Positions 11,100 to 22,431 of a stretch of 64,000 nt of DNA are shown one piece after another. A program made the position numbers and the translations under genes. Origin of the DNA: Exophiala sp. HKRS030. Its lineage: Eukaryota; Ascomycota; Eurotiomycetes; Chaetothyriales; Herpotrichiellaceae. The notes under the pieces are model-generated. The model did not search any database and had not been told where the DNA came from. It saw nothing but the letters and a program-made list of their open reading frames with translations. Every line of letters begins with the position of its first letter. The first letter of the stretch is position 1. Location: contig JAHWDD010000008.1 of NCBI GenBank assembly GCA_023897205.1, positions 682,001 to 746,000 on the forward strand, read 5' to 3'.

Positions 11100-12180
11100 G
11101 ACGGGCGCAGCTGTGGTGGGTTCCAAGACTCCAAAGTCTCCAGGCGTCGGGATATATCAGACTCTTCGAATGGTTATTATATAATATGAAGGGCGGCAGA
11201 GGTTCAGGCAGGGGACGGCTCGAAGACGCCAGTCAAGACTGGGCATGCTGAATATGGGGTTTGCGGCGTCAAGGGTTCAAGGCTCTCATGGTTTGGTCGT
11301 TGACGTCTATTCGGATACACTTCAGCGGAAAGGACAATCAGGGTAAATAAAGACTCGCCCATTCGTGTTTGTCGATTTACAGTCTTTTCGTCGAGATGGA
11401 AGAACGGCGGTCTGAAAGGCTCGTACGAGTAGAAGACCTGTAGTCAGGAGAATTCCAGGGGACGGGAGTCAAGAAGGAAATCAGCTGGAGACGCGTTCAA
11501 CCCTTGGGCGCTATTTACTTAGCGTAGCGGTTCAATAGGCGGGCGGAAATGACCCAATAGCCCCGTACAGTACTCCGTATTTCGTACTGGTACTGTAGGT
11601 CCCTCGGTATTATTCCACGAGTTTGGGTACGAGGCTGGGTGCCTTAAGTGGTTCCCTGCGAAGCCTGGGTACTTGGTCCTTTCGGTCGGCGAAGGTGTAA
11701 TGTTTTGGGTATCAGTAGTAGTGTGATGGCTTGCCAGTCCACACCCACGGTGCATAGACCAAGTGTTGTGGACTGTCGAGCCAATAGCAGCGAAAGTAGG
11801 AGCCAATTCTGTATTGATGGTCCGTACTGTACTCCGTACGGAGTAGATAATTACCAACGTATGTAAGGGATGCGAGGAATGTGGCTGATAATCATGACTG
11901 TACAGTACAATACGAGATCCTGTACGAGGTTAGCTAATCTCCAAAGAGTACGGAGTACACAGCTACCCAGTAGAGTAAGGAGCACCACCAGAACTCGTGG
12001 CCGACGACAACTCTCTGCTATGATCAACAGCGCCTAGGTACAGTACAGCAGTCAGTCCCCTCATCAAGTCATGCAAACGTCCAACCGTATCCTAAAAATG
12101 CTTTGCCAAACGCCCACATCGCCATGCAGCCCTGAAGCCCCTTTCGGAAAAGTCTGTGAAAGCTTTGCCACACTCAACAC
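11100..12180. other. intergenic spacer with inverted TACTCCGTA/TACGGAGTA pairs
   Basis: Promoter side of the Uds1 gene and 3' flank of REV3. Contains the 9-bp word at 11571, 11830, 11837 and 11949; the middle pair overlaps to form the perfect 16-bp palindrome at 11830-11845. No gene supported. Confidence 0.6.
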
Positions 12181-15100
12181 TCACCACTCCAGCCCGTCCA
12201 TCGCTGCTCTGGATCTTTCCAAGGATTCCACGACCGGAACCAAAACCGCCCTCTCGTTCGCCAATGTAGCCTTGTACCTCGTCCGAGAGTAAAACACGGG
12301 ACAGTCCTTGCTGTCACAGCGAACCTCTTCCTCACCACTGCCGCCCGAACACGATCGACAAACCTTGTTCATTTGCATCACGTTCCTCTCCGCCCTCATC
12401 AGTCTCGACCGCATATCCAGTAAACTCCTCGGAGATTGTCGCAAGCAATTCCCGCACAGCGGACCATGTTTGTCTTTGCCGGAATTGTCAAGAGTCGATC
12501 GACAAACCAAGCACGTCGAAGCCTTCATGTACGATTCCAACGTGGTCTTTTTGTTGGTCACTCCAAACTCTCCCCCGGCCTCAACCCTCCTGATACGTTG
12601 ATACTTGGGCATCTCGTCGTACCACTGTCGGACGTTGGCGCCCACGAGATTAAAGATGCGTTCGAGTGGCGGGATGATGTTCCTGGAAATGTAATACTCG
12701 GCGTCCAACTCCGAATGTACGTCGTTGAGCAGCACCTCAGGAGCCACGCACCTGTCAATAAGTCGGGCACCCGGGCCTCCAGTCACAACCACGTACGGAA
12801 CCCGTTCGCCATACTGAGGTTCAAGTCTAGGATCCTCGACCATCTTGCGAGCACTGATCAACGCGCCCGGCGGAGGCGGCCCTTTGTCGCTGTACGTCCC
12901 GAGCTTGACTTCTCGGGCAAAACAGAAATCTTGAATCGACACACTCCCACGCATGATCTTGGCGCATTGTGCCTGGAAGAACTTCTTGACTTGACTCAAA
13001 TCCGATGTGCGGAAAAGCATCTTAAGTGCAGTCTCTTCGATCTTCTGTTCGGCCGGTGTCCCATCTCGACGGACAGTCTCGATTCCCTTGGCGTCAAAGT
13101 CCGGAACAGTCTGAGATCGGCTTTCATATTTGAACCCGACATATCGTTTCTTCGCCAGCAGCACACAAGGATGGTACACCTTTTCGAACTTCAGCTTGAT
13201 GGGCCGCGGGTTCATCTTCGTAATCGTGTCGGCAATCTCCTCGCCAATGTCAAAGGCTTGCTCTCGGGTTCGACCTTTCAGGTACACGAAAAGGCTGTCG
13301 GTGTCGCCATAGACCACCTCGGCACCCCATCGTTCCACCGAGTGGATCAAGGCAATGGCCTTTTCCAAAGTCTCTCGGCCAGTCTGTACAATGCTGTCCG
13401 CGATTTCTGAGCAAGGCATCCGACCCGAGAAAGACGCAGACGTGTAACCGTAAGTGACGTTGGCAATCAGCTTGAGTGCGAGCTGTCGATTGTTCAAAAG
13501 ACGTTGCAAAGTCTTGTCATCCTTGTCGACCTTCATCCCGCTCTTGACCATGACTCTGGTTTCGAGAATCTCGCCGAGCATCTTGGCCAAGAGTGATTTG
13601 CGGATTTCGGGTTTGGCGTACATGATGCCGTTCGGGGCAATGTTGACATGATCTTTCAAAAGCTCCAGCAACCTCGGCTCACGGTGATAATCCGTGAAGC
13701 CCATCTTGTTTGTTCCGCGCCAGCTGACAACTCGACCCAGAAATGTCGAGTAACAGTAGTTGTACGCAATCATCACGCTCGGATACAAGGATTGGAAATC
13801 CAGCACCAGCAATGGGCTGGTGTAGAAGTTGCTCTGAGGCTCCATGACCAACGGCAAACATTCCAGAGCATTCTGTCCTCCCACCTGTCTTCTGCCGGGC
13901 GATACCAACATCAAGTTCTCTGGCTTCGCAATACGAAACATGAGAGATTCGACTTTGAATTGAGAACCCCGAGAGATGACAGAAAACCAGTCGACTCCCA
14001 ACAGCCGTGCTTGTTCGCTCGTCCTCGGTACAAGTTCGTTGGCTTCAAGGATTTTGATGTCAATCTCGACGCGACTGGAAAAATAGTCTACGACTCTGGC
14101 CAAATCACGGGGGTTCTTGCTCCGGTACCACTTGGTGAGATCCGCGAAACTGTAGTGTGGTATTCTCTGATGGAGCAAATGATATACCACGTTTTCCATC
14201 GTATACTGAAGCAAATTCAGCTCACCACGCATGGCTCTCCAGATGTTGATAGTATGGCGACCGGTCACACGAATGGTTGATGTGTGATTGAAACCCCATT
14301 TGTCGTCGTCTTTGCCAAATCTGCCGTGAGATTGAGCCTTCATCCGAGACAGCTCATCACAATAGTTCAGATCGTATTTGACCCGCGCTCTTTCAATCAG
14401 ATAGCCCCAAGAACTATTGTGGACTTCGTACCCTGTCAGAATATCTGGGTCGTAAGAGCGCACGATATCCACAAATCTGGTCAGCAGGTCAAGCTCGGTT
14501 GCCTCCTCTTCCACATCAAACGTTACATTGCGTCCAACCTTTTTAGCTTTTTGAGGTTCATCAGCGACAGTTATGATACCCTTGTGGATGCCATCCCTGC
14601 CGCCTCTGCTCTCCATCTCTTCGTCGTCGGTTTGTACACACCAAAAAATACACGCAATGGCGTCTTCGTCTGGATTTGGAGCGAGCATGCCCCGGGTGTT
14701 GACGTGCACTTCAAGGGCCATAATGCTCATGTATTGTGTTTCGTGTTGAACGCTCGTGCTAGGCTGATTTTGTGAATACTTGAATCCATGGCGGTTCCTT
14801 TGAGTTGGGCCATCGATCTGCGAGAGGTGTTGTTTCGAACTTGATCGCACAGCAAAGGTTTCATCAGACTTTGCAAGGAGTTCTTCCTCCAGCCATGCCA
14901 GTACATCCGCCTTCCCCGGAGGTGCATCTGCGATAACCCATTCACGGATCCTACAGCGTTTCCGTCTCTGATTATCCCGGATTTGCTCGGCTGACAAGTC
15001 TAGGAGCATCCGAGGTTGTCGCCCAAAATTTGGCGCAGATGTACCAGTCCGATCAAAGTCCGGAAGGTATGGTATAGTGTCACCTCCGAGTTTGAATTCT

Positions 15101-17286
15101 CGTCCGGCGTACTGTCTTGGTTGCTGCGGGACGTCATCCTCGACGCTATAATATGCCCCCTGGTAGATGACGTCGGGAAGTCCTACTTGCGACATGGTCG
15201 TCTTGACCTCGTCAAATTTCGGTGGGCGTGGTTGATATGTCAGGAGAAAACTATTCTTATTCGGTCTACGCAAGCCACTTGGTTCCAGACTAAATGGTTG
15301 AGCTGATTTGCTGCTTCTGCCTGTAGTGTGAGGGACGACCGTCTGCTTCGATGAAATCGGCATATCTTGGGCTGGATTTGTTGGCATGACAGCAGAGTTG
15401 TGCTGTCCATCTGAATTGGATTGGGGCGACTTTTGAGAGATATTACTTTTCTGGCTCACACGAAGAATTGTGTCTGGATCATGTGGGTTCTTGACAGCTG
15501 GAAAGTCCAATGTTGACTGTTGCGAGAGATTCGGCAAGTTTGCGGATTCTTGTGACGAGCCCTTCGACATGGAGGTTTGCTGACCGCTTGCCGGTAAGAT
15601 GTTGTCTGTACCTTGCAGAGAGAGGTGCGTCTGAGCTGCAGATGGCGCCCGTCTTTTGCTATCATCGAGAGCGTTAATAGCAAAATCAGGATCTTCCTCA
15701 GAGCCAGAGAAACTGATATCTGGCAAGAGGTTCTCTTCGTCGACCAGCTGTTTCCTTCTCTTCCTCGGTTGAAATGTGGGTGCCCCGGCAAACCTAGCTC
15801 GCTTTTGATTCTTTGAAGGTGGAGGCTGCTGTGGTAGACGTTCCCCTGGAAAGTCGAAGACATCCTCACTCAGGAAAGCTGTATCCCCCGCTGGACGAAT
15901 CCCGTATTGTTCATATTCCGCAGAGCTTATCGGCGAAGACACTTGGTCATGAGGAACACCGTTGTTGTTGGATGTACTAACAGTCGAGGATGATCCAAGA
16001 TCAAGGTGTCCATTTTCTGTTGAGACCGCTTCCAGACTGGGAGTGGAACCATTTGCCTCTGCAACATCTTCTGCGCGTGATTCATCAACAAACACCTCAT
16101 CGGCACGACTGTGGTCATCAGGATCCGGGATTTCCTGCTTAATGTGAGTTGTGATGGAACGATTAAGCTTGCCGGGGTACAAGTCTTCCACGCTTTCGAG
16201 GGCGGTCTGTACATCATATTCCATGGCCATAGGTTTAACAAACGTGTCAAAGGACACAGTTCTCTTATCACTGTTCTCGCGTTCTTCTACGACCAGGTGT
16301 CCCAGCTTCTCGCGGTATTCCTCTTCGTGGATCCAGCCTCCCGGGGATGAATTTCTTGGGTCTGCCGACATGGAAATCAACACCTCGGCGGGGAAAGGGC
16401 TGCTCCTGGGATCTTTCAGGCCCATCCTAAGCTTTCTCCGTCGGGTTTCATCCTTCCAAAGTCCCGCCATGCTTTGTACCAACTTCGCGTCGGCTGGAAT
16501 TGGGTTCGATCGTTCGATGAAGTCGTGGTGGATCGGCCGGGCTTCGACGTTTCTTCGATTCAAGATGTTCTCGACATGGACATCGACCTCCAAGGCGCAG
16601 TGGCTTTGTTTTGCGAGCACACTGTCCGACACGTTCTCCCGCGGGATCGAATGGTCGTGCCACTGGTGGAAGGCGTTGGTCATGTCGAAGTAGTTTGGAA
16701 TGGGTGCACGGAACTTGACTTTGTCGCACTCGATGTAGCCGCAACCGTATAGATTGTAGTCGCACATCCACTGAGCCAGGTATTGCATATGACTTTCGTA
16801 GGGTTGTAGCACTCTCTTCATGACTGCGCCCTCACGCAGCAAGTCGGCCAATCTTGTCATGTGCAGTGGGTTGAGCAAGTAGATTTTGAGGTAGTACTTG
16901 TAGCCGACATGGTAGCCGTAGAAGGGCACACCCTTGACCAGCGAGATATGCGCGACATATCGATGTTTTCCCTCGTAGATGTTCTTGCGATAACTGACGG
17001 CCAAGGCATGATCGATTGAGAGTTGCAGGGTGCGAATGGCCAGGTCGACATCCTGTCGGGCCAGGCTCCCAGTGTACTCGATGTATGTGTATTGAAGGGC
17101 GCCATGAATGTGCATCAAGACCTTTTGACCTGTTTCCGTCGCGCCGAAGACGCGAATGACAGAGATCCGTGGGCGATCTCTTGGGTTTGCGGCGGCGACA
17201 TCTTGAGGGAGGGGAGGATCGAAGTGGCCGATTGGGACAGCTTGGTAGTGGTCTAGACAATTGAGGCGAACTCGAAAGGTGTCCAT
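12181..17286 (-). CDS. REV3: DNA polymerase zeta catalytic subunit
   Basis: Intronless 1701-aa B-family polymerase, the translesion-synthesis enzyme that extends from mismatched or lesion-containing primers in the nucleus with Rev7 and the Pol31/Pol32 subunits. The N-terminal 220 residues carry the Rev3-type region (GALQYTYIEYTG, YGYHVGYKYYLKIYLLNP). A long low-complexity middle (about 300-700) is typical of Rev3. The exonuclease-like region begins near 855 (MALEVHVNTRG) and includes DILTGYEVHN. Polymerase motif A DFQSLYPSVM is near 1160, motif B KLIANVTYGY near 1275, and motif C YGDTDSLFVY near 1327. The C-terminus has two cysteine modules, CLVCRS...CGNC (~1595) and CRSC...CDSKDC (~1650); the second is the Fe-S ligand set that binds the accessory subunits. 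All key residues appear intact. ATG at 17286 gives the expected N-terminus. Confidence 0.97.
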   Translation of the reverse strand: MDTFRVRLNCLDHYQAVPIGHFDPPLPQDVAAANPRDRPRISVIRVFGATETGQKVLMHIHGALQYTYIEYTGSLARQDVDLAIRTLQLSIDHALAVSYRKNIYEGKHRYVAHISLVKGVPFYGYHVGYKYYLKIYLLNPLHMTRLADLLREGAVMKRVLQPYESHMQYLAQWMCDYNLYGCGYIECDKVKFRAPIPNYFDMTNAFHQWHDHSIPRENVSDSVLAKQSHCALEVDVHVENILNRRNVEARPIHHDFIERSNPIPADAKLVQSMAGLWKDETRRRKLRMGLKDPRSSPFPAEVLISMSADPRNSSPGGWIHEEEYREKLGHLVVEERENSDKRTVSFDTFVKPMAMEYDVQTALESVEDLYPGKLNRSITTHIKQEIPDPDDHSRADEVFVDESRAEDVAEANGSTPSLEAVSTENGHLDLGSSSTVSTSNNNGVPHDQVSSPISSAEYEQYGIRPAGDTAFLSEDVFDFPGERLPQQPPPSKNQKRARFAGAPTFQPRKRRKQLVDEENLLPDISFSGSEEDPDFAINALDDSKRRAPSAAQTHLSLQGTDNILPASGQQTSMSKGSSQESANLPNLSQQSTLDFPAVKNPHDPDTILRVSQKSNISQKSPQSNSDGQHNSAVMPTNPAQDMPISSKQTVVPHTTGRSSKSAQPFSLEPSGLRRPNKNSFLLTYQPRPPKFDEVKTTMSQVGLPDVIYQGAYYSVEDDVPQQPRQYAGREFKLGGDTIPYLPDFDRTGTSAPNFGRQPRMLLDLSAEQIRDNQRRKRCRIREWVIADAPPGKADVLAWLEEELLAKSDETFAVRSSSKQHLSQIDGPTQRNRHGFKYSQNQPSTSVQHETQYMSIMALEVHVNTRGMLAPNPDEDAIACIFWCVQTDDEEMESRGGRDGIHKGIITVADEPQKAKKVGRNVTFDVEEEATELDLLTRFVDIVRSYDPDILTGYEVHNSSWGYLIERARVKYDLNYCDELSRMKAQSHGRFGKDDDKWGFNHTSTIRVTGRHTINIWRAMRGELNLLQYTMENVVYHLLHQRIPHYSFADLTKWYRSKNPRDLARVVDYFSSRVEIDIKILEANELVPRTSEQARLLGVDWFSVISRGSQFKVESLMFRIAKPENLMLVSPGRRQVGGQNALECLPLVMEPQSNFYTSPLLVLDFQSLYPSVMIAYNYCYSTFLGRVVSWRGTNKMGFTDYHREPRLLELLKDHVNIAPNGIMYAKPEIRKSLLAKMLGEILETRVMVKSGMKVDKDDKTLQRLLNNRQLALKLIANVTYGYTSASFSGRMPCSEIADSIVQTGRETLEKAIALIHSVERWGAEVVYGDTDSLFVYLKGRTREQAFDIGEEIADTITKMNPRPIKLKFEKVYHPCVLLAKKRYVGFKYESRSQTVPDFDAKGIETVRRDGTPAEQKIEETALKMLFRTSDLSQVKKFFQAQCAKIMRGSVSIQDFCFAREVKLGTYSDKGPPPPGALISARKMVEDPRLEPQYGERVPYVVVTGGPGARLIDRCVAPEVLLNDVHSELDAEYYISRNIIPPLERIFNLVGANVRQWYDEMPKYQRIRRVEAGGEFGVTNKKTTLESYMKASTCLVCRSTLDNSGKDKHGPLCGNCLRQSPRSLLDMRSRLMRAERNVMQMNKVCRSCSGGSGEEEVRCDSKDCPVFYSRTRYKATLANERAVLVPVVESLERSRAAMDGLEW

Positions 17287-18966
17287 GGATGGACTTCAAA
17301 GATCATATTGGCGAGGAATGCAATGTTGTTGAGTTATACTCGAAACGCTGTGTATTGATACTTTGTTTTTCTTGAAGGCATTGAATTGTTGTTTTGGTTT
17401 GTTGACTGCGTTGCGCGACGCGGGTCGGAGATACAAGTCGCAGTTCGTAATGACATCAACTGTCAGAGCCTTGACCTCGCTGCCACCCCAGAGACAACAA
17501 AACCAAATTGTCGATTGCACTTATGAGAATATCGTTATCACTGAATAGAATGTGATAAATCAACGAAAGCGTATCTATTCAAACGTTCTCCTAGTCGACA
17601 CCACCTATGAAATCAATCGTTTCAATATGCCATTGGCTAAGATAGTTGACGCGATAGCAAGCAACAAAGCATTCTTTCTGGGTGTTACGTTTCGCTCCAC
17701 ACAGGGTGTCACAAGACGTATGGTCTCGATAGGCGGGAAGTATAAGAGGCGAGGTCACTGAGAGCGCGGTACTTGAGCGAGTACAAGAGCGAAGTGATCA
17801 CAACCAAAACGTATGGGTATGATCGTGAACGAAGTTGACTACGTGGTAAAGCTATGTAACGACCGTGTATATATAACCGTTCAACCTTTTTGGGCTCTCT
17901 CCGGCTCCAAGGGCTCTGTAGTGGGAGCCAGGAGAGCTGACAGAGCCCGCAGCCCCCTGGGCTCTGTGGCCTCGTTTCTCAGGGTTCTGAGAGCCACTCC
18001 TGCCACGTGACCACGCCCTTAGGCTTTCACGTGTTTCGGACGTATTAACGCCGACCGGCTGTCGTCACAGCTTTGTCTGCGGCCTCATAAGAGGCCTGAT
18101 TCGTAACACTGGGCTCCACATTCATTAAGCATGAGAACGACTCTGGTCATCAATGGGTATCAGAAAGCCTCTGGGAGGTACCTCGAACAATGTCATATCA
18201 CATCACCGAGGATGATCCTCACAGACTCCGCCTATAGTCTAAAGAATGCAATCGAAATGACCTTTTCACAGGCGTCCTATTCTCTCCGTCCCTCCGCGGC
18301 ATCGGTTTTGACATCGATGACGGACGGGTATCGACAGGGCCCGAGCGAAAGGACGCCGCGATATAACAGATCACTCAAGAGGCAAGGAGATGATCAAATG
18401 AGACATCAGTCGCGTCAGGTGAACAGCCAACCAGACGCCCGCGGGACGAGGACCAGATACCCTCATAACCCAGGGACCGTCACCTTCCGACTAGAACTAG
18501 ATGCCAGGTCGAAACAATTCCCATAGAAAGTAGGCGGTGATTCTCTCCGACTGACATCGCGACGGCATCACTTGCATCCATCCTAGCATCATAGGCGCAT
18601 TGCATTGAAATGGACGGGTTGTATGATATTTGAGCCCCCTAGGTGGGCGGTGCAGTATTTCCTATTAAGGAAGGTTACCCGCAAGTTGGCCGTCCCACCA
18701 GTATCTATGTACTGCAAATGAGACTCTCTTTGAGATAAAGCAGCTCCACACTCCTCCCCCTTACCCCGTACTCCGACTTTCGCAGAGTATGAGTGAGAAC
18801 TGAAGTACTTCCCTTTGCAAGCGGGATTGTTGAGTTGTTAAATTGCTGAATTGCTAAACTCCACGTTGCTCATTGAAATAAAGAGCGGAAACACACCCTG
18901 TGGTAGACGAGTGCTCTCTTCTCTCCCAGAAACCCCAACACCCGACGGAGCACGGACTACCCCTTA
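17287..18966. other. intergenic with LTR-like segment
   Basis: About 1.7 kb between REV3 and the first YPNH-domain gene. Apart from the LTR-like segment it contains only short open frames with no recognisable protein character. Confidence 0.55.
17855..18108. mobile_element. possible solo LTR of a retrotransposon
   Basis: A 254-bp segment bounded by TGTAACGA and TTCGTAACA, which form a near-perfect TG...CA terminal inverted repeat as in retroviral-type LTRs. Inside are a TATATATAA box just after the left end, several GGGCTCTGT repeats and a CAGAGCCC/GGGCTCTG hairpin (around 17940-17970). A second hairpin, GCCTC-ATAA-GAGGC, lies near the right end. The 5-bp flanks (AGCTA and CTGGG) do not match, so a target-site duplication is not visible, and no gag-pol coding remains nearby. 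Coincidence or an old recombined copy are both possible. Confidence 0.35.
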
Positions 18967-20238
18967 TCAGTACTGTGACTCCTCTGGCCGGACTACCCGA
19001 GACCTATGTCCTCCATGGGTGCGCATTGGATTGCGTCGTTGCACTGTCAGAGCTCCTCGGTAAGGATAAGGAGGCCGCTGTGGGAATCGCTCGGTTCGAA
19101 TTGGATCTTCGTGAGGTTGAAGAATCACTGGCGATAGAAATGGATCTTCCAGAGGTTGTTGATGAATCAAATCCGGCGATGAAAATGGAGCCGGATGAGG
19201 AGGCTGCTGTGGGAATCGCTCGGGTTGAAATGGATATCCCAGAGGCTGAGGTTGACTAAACAAAGGATCTGGGTAAGGACGCTGCGGTGGGAATTGCTCA
19301 GCTTCTAAAGGCTGTAGTGGAAACTGCTCAGCAAGAAGACCCTGCGATGGAAACTGCTCATATCGCGCAGCAGGAACGTCCTGAGATGCATTGTCAAATG
19401 GCCTAAGAAGAACATCGAGGGGGACAGGACGAGCATGATGAATGCGATGACGACGTTGTTGCTCCGTCGGTGGCCCTGTTGGCTGCGGCTCATGTTGATT
19501 GATGGGTGCTGGTTGCTGCTGCATCGCGGGCATAGTTCCAAGGCTCTTGGGAACCGGGTTCCATTTGAGGCCCGTCTGTTCCTGGTAAAGATTCTTTTTC
19601 TCTCTCAACAGGCGGGCTTGGAGGTAGTTCCATGGTCTTGAGGGTGCACCTTGGTTTCGAGCGTCGACCGGAAGGTGATCAAATATTTGTTTGGCCTTCC
19701 AGCCTTCGGACTCGAACAGACGCAGCCCCGTGCCCCAGACGTGGTTCGGGTAACCGCGGCAAATCTCTGCCAGCGTCAACCCAGGAGGTATTGGCATCGT
19801 GGATGATGGGTATTTGCTCCAGGCATCACGACCCTTTCTGCCCTCTTGCACAAGAAGGTACCATCTTGTACGAGGAGTCTCCTCCACCCCAAAGAGTGCC
19901 ATCAAATTGCTTCCAGCGTCAGCCCCCGTGCCAATCACGACAGGTTGGAAGGAGATCGGGTGGTCGAGCGGCAGCCTGATGTGGCGATTTGATCGGGTGA
20001 ACTCTGGGAGAGCATCACTTGCGTTGAGAGGTTGGCCGGCTGGCGGTTGCTGTTGGAAAGGTGGGATGTGTGAGGCGGTGGCAATGCCTTGGTCGACTGG
20101 TTGCACGACGTCCAAATCTCCGTCGTATCCCGTCATATCCATGAAATCGAGCATGTCATCGTTCTCATCTGAAATTGGATCAGATGCGCCTTGAGCGTCG
20201 GGAGGAGGCCAGGTGAAGAAGCTATAGTTGCTCTCCAT
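18967..20238 (-). CDS. YPNH-domain protein 1, Pro/Gln-rich C-terminus
   Basis: Single-exon 423-aa protein; ATG at 20238. I recognise no named family. Residues about 125-220 resemble the two other minus-strand proteins at 22.4-24.4 and 28.7-30.1 kb. The shared pattern here is a W-rich lead-in (TRWYLLVQ), YPSSTMPIPPGLTLAEICRGYPNH (residues 143-166 taken together), then a predicted helix with GW and KQIFDHL. The N-terminus is acidic (SDENDDMLDF). The last 170 residues are Pro/Gln-rich with imperfect EQFP/ERFP repeats, mirrored in DNA by repeated GCTGTGGGAATCGCTCGG at about 19078 and 19206; a repeat-expanded, disordered tail is likely. It lacks the LLxAPK...YFGKS segment that the other two have after the motif, so it is the divergent member. 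Nuclear function is a guess only. Confidence 0.7.
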   Translation of the reverse strand: MESNYSFFTWPPPDAQGASDPISDENDDMLDFMDMTGYDGDLDVVQPVDQGIATASHIPPFQQQPPAGQPLNASDALPEFTRSNRHIRLPLDHPISFQPVVIGTGADAGSNLMALFGVEETPRTRWYLLVQEGRKGRDAWSKYPSSTMPIPPGLTLAEICRGYPNHVWGTGLRLFESEGWKAKQIFDHLPVDARNQGAPSRPWNYLQARLLREKKNLYQEQTGLKWNPVPKSLGTMPAMQQQPAPINQHEPQPTGPPTEQQRRHRIHHARPVPLDVLLRPFDNASQDVPAARYEQFPSQGLLAEQFPLQPLEAEQFPPQRPYPDPLFSQPQPLGYPFQPERFPQQPPHPAPFSSPDLIHQQPLEDPFLSPVILQPHEDPIRTERFPQRPPYPYRGALTVQRRNPMRTHGGHRSRVVRPEESQY

Positions 20239-22431
20239 GGTGATGGTTCATGAGAGAATTCTCAAAGACTGCCAGAGAGAACGGCTTGCCAACTATTTAT
20301 CGAGTGATGAGGGTAAGATGAACCGATCTGTGAGTGCAATTTGAAACTGTGCAGGAGAAGGTACAAGTCACTGCTGAATGACTCGTGCCAAGCGGAAGGT
20401 GGTGGTGTATGGTGCAGTGTATGCAGGAGTGAAGTCGTAGCCCTCACCAACACGTTACTGCTCGTGCTGAAATGGCATGCATGTCAAGTCAAAAGGCATA
20501 GTCCTCGAGAAGAGAGGATCTGCTTTTATGTTGACTAGCACCGCCACTTGACAAACTGCACCGGAATGACGGACAATTGTCTCAGGTTGTCACTCTCGCT
20601 CGCCAAACAGAAGCCTGTTGATGGCAACAGCAGACGGACTAAGAGGGCTTTGTAGTCCATCTACTTACAGCAGGACGCAATCGTTCTTTCCGTTGCAGTC
20701 ACTATTGCGGACATCCCCCAATATCTACGACCAACAACCACAGCGCCGCACTTACCCACAGTTTCCCATATCTTAGTACGTTGGGCTCATGCGACGGGAT
20801 CAATGGTACAAGAACGTGTACCGATATTGAGTCTTCACTGAGACAATATTATTTATGCCGCGAGTGAGTGAGTGTGTCATTGCTGGCGGAATATGACAAT
20901 GCTGTGACCACACTTGTCGTCCTGGAACCCCCATCAGGCAAAGTGGCGCAGACACCCTTGCACAGGGGTGCTGTTGCTTCACCTGTCCTCATGTGTTCAG
21001 CAGATCACGTTCTGGCCCCGAGAGACACCTGTTTTCAGTGTGTCCTGATCCATGCATACCCTTCCAAAGATCTGCAATGGTAGAAAAAACACTTCACTTT
21101 TGGTCAGTTCTGATTGATGCGTTGCCACTCGCATGTGCGTGCTAGGGTAGACAGATACATCTAAATGAGGACGTGTCTTCAAAGTCAGCGCATTGCAGGT
21201 CGACAGGGTTACAAGCGCAGTTAACGTTCTCCCGTGCGGTCGTCCAAATAGGATGCAGAGTCTTAGCTGGACATGCCATGTGGATGACTTGTTTTTGGGA
21301 AAAGCTTCATTGTTTGGACTCACTCGTGCACATAGATATACTCTTCCCGTGGTGTGATTCTCAAACAATGTGTGAGTCCTTTTGGAAACTTGAATGATGG
21401 TGCCGCTGCCCGAGAGAGATCACTGTATTCCGTTCACGGATGAAGAAGATACCTAGGTAGATGAGCTCTGTCGCAATGCCAGGCTATGACTTTGAAGATG
21501 TTCAGAAGGCAGAAAGGGTTCACAAGAAATGATACAATGGTAGGTTTCAAAACTGTCACTCCATGATATGGAACAATAGAACATCAAGCACATCCTTCAG
21601 TCCTTCAGCCGGATTGAGATGTTTGTTTTTCTTTTTGTGAGCACTGTGGACAGATTCTTCTTCGAAGATCCATCGAAGACCGTCAATCAGCAGAAAGAGA
21701 AAGCAAATACTTCTCACCCTCCGTCGTCAATATGTTGTCCCCTTGCGTTGCCTTGTCTTGCGTCTGTTGAGATAGCGCCGAGACAACACCAACAACCCCA
21801 ACACCAACTTGCCAGCACAACATTTGACAAAACTCAAACTCGAACAGTTCTCTCTGATTCCTGAAGCTTGAAAGAATCATTTCTGACTTACATGTTCTTG
21901 GGAGTGGGCCCCGATCTCATATGATATACCCCTAGACCCACAATTAACATCCCTTCGATACCCTTCCCGCGTGGCCGATGTCGTTCATGGCTCGTTTCTT
22001 ACCGACTGAAAAGTTGAAATCTTAGCTTTCTTTTCGGGGACAAAGTTGGTCATATCTCGTTATGGAGTGCTCGACTATCTGGACCATTAGGGCAAACAAA
22101 AGTCAACCTAAGGATAATGTCACTTCTTCGAAAACGTACAGAACACGCCGATCTGTCCACCTCCTCGTGCTTCCCATTCTTCATTCGCGTCCTCCAACGC
22201 CACCTTGGACGAAAAATTCGCTGGCAATTTGTGTTCGTCTCCAAGGTCAAAGGAAAAACAAGCCGAGCCAGAAGACCTATCGCACGAGTTCAACATCTCA
22301 GATACCAAAATTTCCGTCACGACAATTCATCCTTTACCTTTGCCATGCTTCTCCTGATATGGTCCTTCCTTCACATCGTCTCGAGACCGGAAATCACACA
22401 GGCTCAGTGTCAAAAGGGATTCCTAGTTCCT
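20239..22431. other. intergenic, nothing recognised
   Basis: 2.2 kb between the first and second YPNH-domain genes. Both strands show only short open frames without recognisable protein character. No TACGGAGTA copies seen here. Confidence 0.5.

Noticed and set aside
12436..14775. Plus-strand frames of 160-324 codons inside REV3
   Set aside because: Antisense to intact polymerase motifs; no independent evidence.
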